Part shown: in pieces, positions 60,668-64,000 of the stretch | How the letters are laid out: each line of letters begins with the position of its first letter | How positions within the stretch are numbered: position 1 is the first letter of the stretch | Assembly (NCBI GenBank): GCA_035641315.1 | Contig: DASQUK010000125.1 | Span: 1 to 64,000 of the forward strand | Source of the DNA: DASQUK01 sp035641315 | GTDB lineage: Bacteria; Actinomycetota; Acidimicrobiia; Acidimicrobiales; VFJN01 | Direction of reading: 5' to 3' | DNA: 64,000 bases | Made by a program: the position numbers and the translations under genes | The notes under the pieces: generated by a model | The model's input: only the letters and a program-made list of their open reading frames with translations | Told to the model about the DNA's origin: nothing | Databases searched by the model: none

Positions 60668-61483
60668 ATGAGGACCGTCGTGGTCACCGATTCGAGCGGG
60701 CGACCGTCCCCTGCCGCGCCGCTGGTGGTCGCCGAGGCGGTGGTCGTGGTGCCCATCACGATCCTGCTCGCCGACCGCCAGGTCCCCGACGACCGCATCG
60801 ACCCCCGCCTGGTGGACGAGGCGCTGGCCCGGAGCGAGCCGGTCAAGACCCGGGCGCCCGGGGTCATCGATTACCTCGACGCCGTCGACGGGACCGACGC
60901 GCAGGCCGCCGTCATCCTCACGCCCGCCGCCGAGCTGACCGCCATGTGGCGCCACGCCTGCCACACGCCGTGGCTCGCCGACCGGCCCGTGGCGGTGGTC
61001 GACACCCGCACGGCGGCATCGGGCCAGGCGCTGGTGGTCGAGGCCGCCGCCGAGGCCGCGGCGGCCGGCGACTCGCTGGCCGACGTGGTGGCCGTGGCGC
61101 GGGAGGCCGCCGGCCGGGCCCGGGTTCTGGGAGCGGTGGGCACGGCCGAGCCGCTGGTCGCCGCCGGGATGGTTGACCTGGGGCGTGGGCAGGGACGGGG
61201 GCGCCCCACGATCTTCGAGGCCCGCCAGGGGATGATCGAGCCGCTGCGGGTGCTCGACGGGGAGGACCCCGTGACCGCGCTGGCGGATCTCTACGCCCGT
61301 GAGCAGCGCGCCGGGTCGCCGGTGGCCTTCACCGGCGCTGGCGGGGGTCGGGGGGTGCAGGCCATGGCCGAGCGCCTCGCCGCGCTGGTCGACTCCGATC
61401 GACCGCCCGAGGTGTGCAGCCCGGCGATGACCATCTACACCGGCCGTGGCGTGATCGGCATCGCCTGGCTCGACCGGGCCTGA
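60668..61483 (+). CDS. DegV-family protein
   Basis: 271 residues. VVVTDSSGRPSPAAP opens the DegV fold, VKTRAPGVIDYLDA holds the fatty-acid-contacting T/S region, and a C-terminal AFTGAGGGRGVQAMAERL with YTGRGVIGIAW follows. DegV/FakB proteins bind single fatty acids for FakA kinase; no FakA is nearby. AGGAGG precedes ATG 60668. It is divergent from the hybrid regulator by 56 bases. Confidence 0.85.
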   Translation: MRTVVVTDSSGRPSPAAPLVVAEAVVVVPITILLADRQVPDDRIDPRLVDEALARSEPVKTRAPGVIDYLDAVDGTDAQAAVILTPAAELTAMWRHACHTPWLADRPVAVVDTRTAASGQALVVEAAAEAAAAGDSLADVVAVAREAAGRARVLGAVGTAEPLVAAGMVDLGRGQGRGRPTIFEARQGMIEPLRVLDGEDPVTALADLYAREQRAGSPVAFTGAGGGRGVQAMAERLAALVDSDRPPEVCSPAMTIYTGRGVIGIAWLDRA

Positions 61484-61535
61484 CCAGCTCACGGGCACCC
61501 CGCTCACGCCGGCACGGTAACCCCGTTGCAGGCCT

Positions 61536-61568
61536 GGAATGGTCGTTGGAGCGACCTTCGGCCATTCC
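61536..61568. repeat. palindrome in a convergent gap, copy 1
   Basis: GGAATGG (61536-61542) and CCATTCC (61562-61568) enclose GGTCG-TTGGAG-CGACC. It lies between the convergent DegV and amidohydrolase genes. A reversed relative lies at 61678-61724. Either may serve as a terminator. Confidence 0.6.
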
Positions 61569-61677
61569 TGTGCTGCTCAGCCCCTCGGGTCGGGCCAGGT
61601 GCGCTGGCAGGAGCCGGTAGCCCGGCACGCCCCAGAGCGCGGCGGCGGTTGGCCCGCCGGCCCCTGTGACACTCCGG

Positions 61678-61724
61678 CTTCGGTACAGCATTGGCCGCTC
61701 CAGCCGACCATTCCTGTACCGAAG
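61678..61724. repeat. palindrome in a convergent gap, copy 2 (opposite orientation)
   Basis: CTTCGGTACAG (61678-61688) and CTGTACCGAAG (61714-61724) are perfect 11-base arms. The interior GGCCGCTCCAGCCGACC, reverse complemented, matches the interior of copy 1 (GGTCG..TGGAGCG..CC). The pair forms a BIME-like inverted couple. The rest of the 260-base gap shows nothing else. Confidence 0.6.
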
Positions 61725-61743
61725 ACGCGTCAAGCGGGGCGCA

Positions 61744-62613
61744 TCACGCCAAGCCGAGCACCTTCTCGGCGTTGTGGCGGAGGAACTTGGGCCACACCTC
61801 GTCCTTGAACGGGACGCCCGGGAGCTCGCCCATGATGCGCTGGAGCGACAGTCCCATCGGGAAGTAGCCGGCGTAGACGATCTTGTCGGCGCCCCGCGTG
61901 TTGGCGTAGTCGATGACCGCCTGGGGGTAGTACTTCGGCGCGAACGCGCTGGTCGAGTAGTAGAGGTTGGGCCACTTGAGCATCAGCTTCACGGCCAGAT
62001 CGGCCCACGGCTCGCAGCCGTGCCGGGTCACGAACACCAGCTCGGGGAAGTCGTAGCAGACCTCGTCGATCAGCTCGACGTGCTGGCAGGCGAACCGCAA
62101 CCGCGGCCCGGGGACGCCGGCGGTGCAGAACACGGCGATGCCCAGCTCCACGCACTTGGCGTAGATGGGGTACATCTTCTTGTCGTTGATCGGCACCTGC
62201 GGGAAGGTGCCGGCGGGGAACATGCCGATCGAGCTGATCCCCCACGTCTCCTGGGCCCTGGCGATGGCCCGCACCGCATCCATCCCCTCGTTGGGGTCGA
62301 CCGAGAGCTGCGGGACGAACCGGTCGGGGTGGTCGCGCACGGCCCGCTCCCCGGCCTCGCCGTGCACGCCGATGACGCCCTTCTCGATGCCCCACAGGTC
62401 CATCTCCCGCAGGGTCACGGCCACCGGGTCGGCCCCCTTGTCGAGCTTCTTGTCGGGGACGTCCTTGAACATGTACTCGACCGGGAACTCGAAGTCTTCC
62501 TTCGACTCCTTGTCGTGCGTCTGCCTGGTGATGAACGCGTACTGCTTGCGCATGTCGCGGGCCGGGAAGCCGATCATCGTGTCGATGATCCCGATGTCTA
62601 ACGGTGGCGTCAT
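61744..62613 (-). CDS. amidohydrolase 2 family protein
   Basis: 289 residues of the PF04909 TIM-barrel family. Expected pieces are an N-terminal DIGIIDTMIGFP in place of the DxHxH metal motif (histidines missing), GKRFVPQLSVDPNEG-like text, VFVTRHGCEPWAD with a histidine, and IVYAGYFPMG in the strand that usually holds the catalytic aspartate. Missing N-terminal histidines suggest an atypical or metal-poor enzyme. Such proteins cluster with steroid or aromatic catabolism in actinobacteria. ATG 62613; divergent from the next gene by 56 bases. Confidence 0.8.
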   Translation of the reverse strand: MTPPLDIGIIDTMIGFPARDMRKQYAFITRQTHDKESKEDFEFPVEYMFKDVPDKKLDKGADPVAVTLREMDLWGIEKGVIGVHGEAGERAVRDHPDRFVPQLSVDPNEGMDAVRAIARAQETWGISSIGMFPAGTFPQVPINDKKMYPIYAKCVELGIAVFCTAGVPGPRLRFACQHVELIDEVCYDFPELVFVTRHGCEPWADLAVKLMLKWPNLYYSTSAFAPKYYPQAVIDYANTRGADKIVYAGYFPMGLSLQRIMGELPGVPFKDEVWPKFLRHNAEKVLGLA

Positions 62614-62669
62614 GTGGTCGTTCTAGCAAGGGTGGGACGGCGCTGTCCGGTTGCGAGTAGGAAGGGGTC

Positions 62670-64000
62670 ATGCGGACGAGCAGGCGGCGACGGCTCGACA
62701 CGGCGCTGATGGCCGGGGGGAGCCTCACCGTGGGCGCGGTGTCGCTGGTCGGCGCCGTTGCCGGGGACAGCGAGCGGGTCGAGCGGCTGTGGACGACGGC
62801 AGCGCTGGGCGACGACGGCTCGGCTCAGGTCACCGAGATGATCGACTACGACTTCGGATCGGCCACCGGCAAGCACGGCATCTTCCGCTACGTCTGGGAC
62901 CTCTCCCCCGAGGCGCCCATCAAGGTCGACTCGCCCGACGCGCCCGACGCCATCGAGGTGACGCCGGAGGTCCTGGGGGGCCAGACGGGTGCCCGCATCC
63001 GGGTCGGCGATCCCAACGTGACCGTGTCGGGCCGCCACCGTTACCGCATCGAGTACCCGCTGCCCGGGGTGGCCCGGGGCACGACCGTCGACTGGGAGGC
63101 GGTGGGTGTCGGCTGGGAGGTCGGCATCGCCGAGGCCGAGATCCACCTGGTCGCCCCGTTCGAGCTGCTCGACGCCTCCTGCTTCCAGGGCGTCACCGGT
63201 TCGGCCGGCGGCTGCGAGGTCCGGGAAGTCGAGCCGGGGCACCTGGCCGCGACCGTCGACGGGCTCGATTCGGGCGAGGGCGTGGCGATCGAGGCCCGCA
63301 CCGGCAGCGACCTGGCCTCCGCGCCGGCGGCGCCGGAACCGCCGGCCACGCCGCCCGACGATCCGGGCACCGGCTTGCTGCCGCCCGCCGGCACCGCCGC
63401 GGCCGCTGCCCTGCTGGCGGCGGGACCGACGGCTCTGCTGGTCCGGCGGGCGGGGCGCGAGTGGGTCGGCGCCGGCGGGCCGGCCGACGCCGCGTGGGGC
63501 GGGTCGACAGGACCGGACGGGGTTGCCGGGTCGACGAGCTGGGTGGCGGTCGACCAGGAGGAGCTCGAGGCGATGGCCACCACCGAGTTCGCGCCGCCGG
63601 CCGAGCTCGAGCCGGCGCACGGCGGAATCGTGCTGACCGAGGAGGTGCGCCCCGAGCACAAGGTGGCGTGGTTGATCCAGCGGGCCATCGACGGCACCGT
63701 CGACATCGGCGCCAACGGGGTCGAGGGCGGCGCCACCGGCGGCCCCTGGACTCCGTGGACCGGCGGCGACAACGGCGACCTGCGGCTGGTCCGCACCGGG
63801 CACGGCACGTCCGAGGACGCCGCCATCCTCGACACCGCGTTCGCGGGCCGCGACGAGGTCGAGCTGGGCGGCTACGACCCCGCGTTCGCTCGGGCCTGGG
63901 GCTACCTCCAGGGCCAGCTGCTGGCCTGGCGTGACTCGAGCGGCATGTGGGACCCGGGCGGCGGCACCCGCAAGATCGCCGCCCGAGCGCTGGGCATCGT
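62670..64000 (+). CDS. DUF2207-family membrane protein, 3' end beyond the window
   Basis: 443 codons are visible from ATG 62670, preceded by GAAGGGG; the frame is open to the edge. An N-terminal helix is followed by a beta-rich extracytoplasmic domain (AQVTEMIDYDFGSATGKHGI, YRIEYPLPGVARG) typical of DUF2207, then a membrane segment (PAGTAAAAALLAAGPTALLV) and a long cytoplasmic region. Function unknown. Further helices are probably beyond the edge. Confidence 0.8.
   Translation, partial: MRTSRRRRLDTALMAGGSLTVGAVSLVGAVAGDSERVERLWTTAALGDDGSAQVTEMIDYDFGSATGKHGIFRYVWDLSPEAPIKVDSPDAPDAIEVTPEVLGGQTGARIRVGDPNVTVSGRHRYRIEYPLPGVARGTTVDWEAVGVGWEVGIAEAEIHLVAPFELLDASCFQGVTGSAGGCEVREVEPGHLAATVDGLDSGEGVAIEARTGSDLASAPAAPEPPATPPDDPGTGLLPPAGTAAAAALLAAGPTALLVRRAGREWVGAGGPADAAWGGSTGPDGVAGSTSWVAVDQEELEAMATTEFAPPAELEPAHGGIVLTEEVRPEHKVAWLIQRAIDGTVDIGANGVEGGATGGPWTPWTGGDNGDLRLVRTGHGTSEDAAILDTAFAGRDEVELGGYDPAFARAWGYLQGQLLAWRDSSGMWDPGGGTRKIAARALGI

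Overview
The window is very GC-rich, tightly packed bacterial DNA of actinobacterial type. Mycothiol-linked enzymes (an MscR-type dehydrogenase and a mycothiol-dependent isomerase-like protein), a LigB-type ATP-dependent ligase, a UvrD2-like helicase with HRDC domain, a CYP125/142-like P450, an AidB-like acyl-CoA dehydrogenase and a hopanoid operon together suggest Actinomycetota, possibly class Acidimicrobiia (inference). No rRNA, tRNA, CRISPR array, integrase or transposase gene was seen. No gene-free stretch exceeds about 300 bases; the longest gaps (27123-27351, 46039-46240, 61484-61743) are described in the features.

Layout. 1-20 kb: a truncated hydrolase, an MMPL exporter with its TetR repressor, a VUT-type queuosine-precursor transporter, small hydrolase/CMD genes, a P450, a PLP decarboxylase, an FMN flavoprotein, a thioesterase with two compensating frameshifts, lgt, ATP ligase, mycothiol dehydrogenase, an MpaB-like protein, enoyl-CoA hydratase and a UvrD2-like helicase. 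19-31 kb: frameshifted DUF305 gene, NUDIX, class V aminotransferase, CBS protein, cobalamin genes (cobO divergent from cobQ plus a chelatase-like protein with degenerate ATPase motifs), and a 1027-residue BTAD-type regulator. 31-36 kb: zinc/cation exporter and a copper-type operon (CopC-CopD, two envelope proteins, the stump of an ECF sigma factor). 36-49 kb: HrpB helicase, dodecin, acyl-CoA dehydrogenase, ceramidase-like protein, ArsC-like, SDR, LapA, enoyl-CoA hydratase, DEAD-box helicase fused to a cold-shock domain. 48.8-60.6 kb: hopanoid operon on the minus strand. 60.6-64 kb: DegV protein, amidohydrolase and a truncated DUF2207 protein.

The hopanoid operon reads: MerR-TetR hybrid regulator, hpnC-hpnD fusion, hpnE, polyprenyl diphosphate synthase, squalene-hopene cyclase, hpnG-ispH fusion, hpnH, dxs, small lipoprotein. 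Nearly all junctions overlap by one to four bases, so it is probably one transcript. It would supply isoprenoid precursor (Dxs, IspH), make farnesyl diphosphate and squalene (HpnC, D, E), cyclise it, and add and trim the adenosyl side chain (HpnH, HpnG).

The most unusual content is repetitive. At least five copies of a modular element (GCCCGAGCGG, a short hairpin closed by a GNA-type loop, then AAGAGCGGGA) lie between 16.8 and 59.7 kb. Three are translated in frame inside proteins (UvrD2-like, HrpB, HpnC-HpnD) and one abuts the LapA start. A second family with a GGTTG-N5-CAACC core has five candidate copies, including one exactly at the HpnC/HpnD junction and one in the linker of the chelatase-like protein. 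Two further palindrome types sit in convergent intergenic gaps. The pattern resembles REP/BIME or Rickettsia palindromic elements that invade coding sequence. I do not recognise these families, and no mobilising transposase lies in the window.
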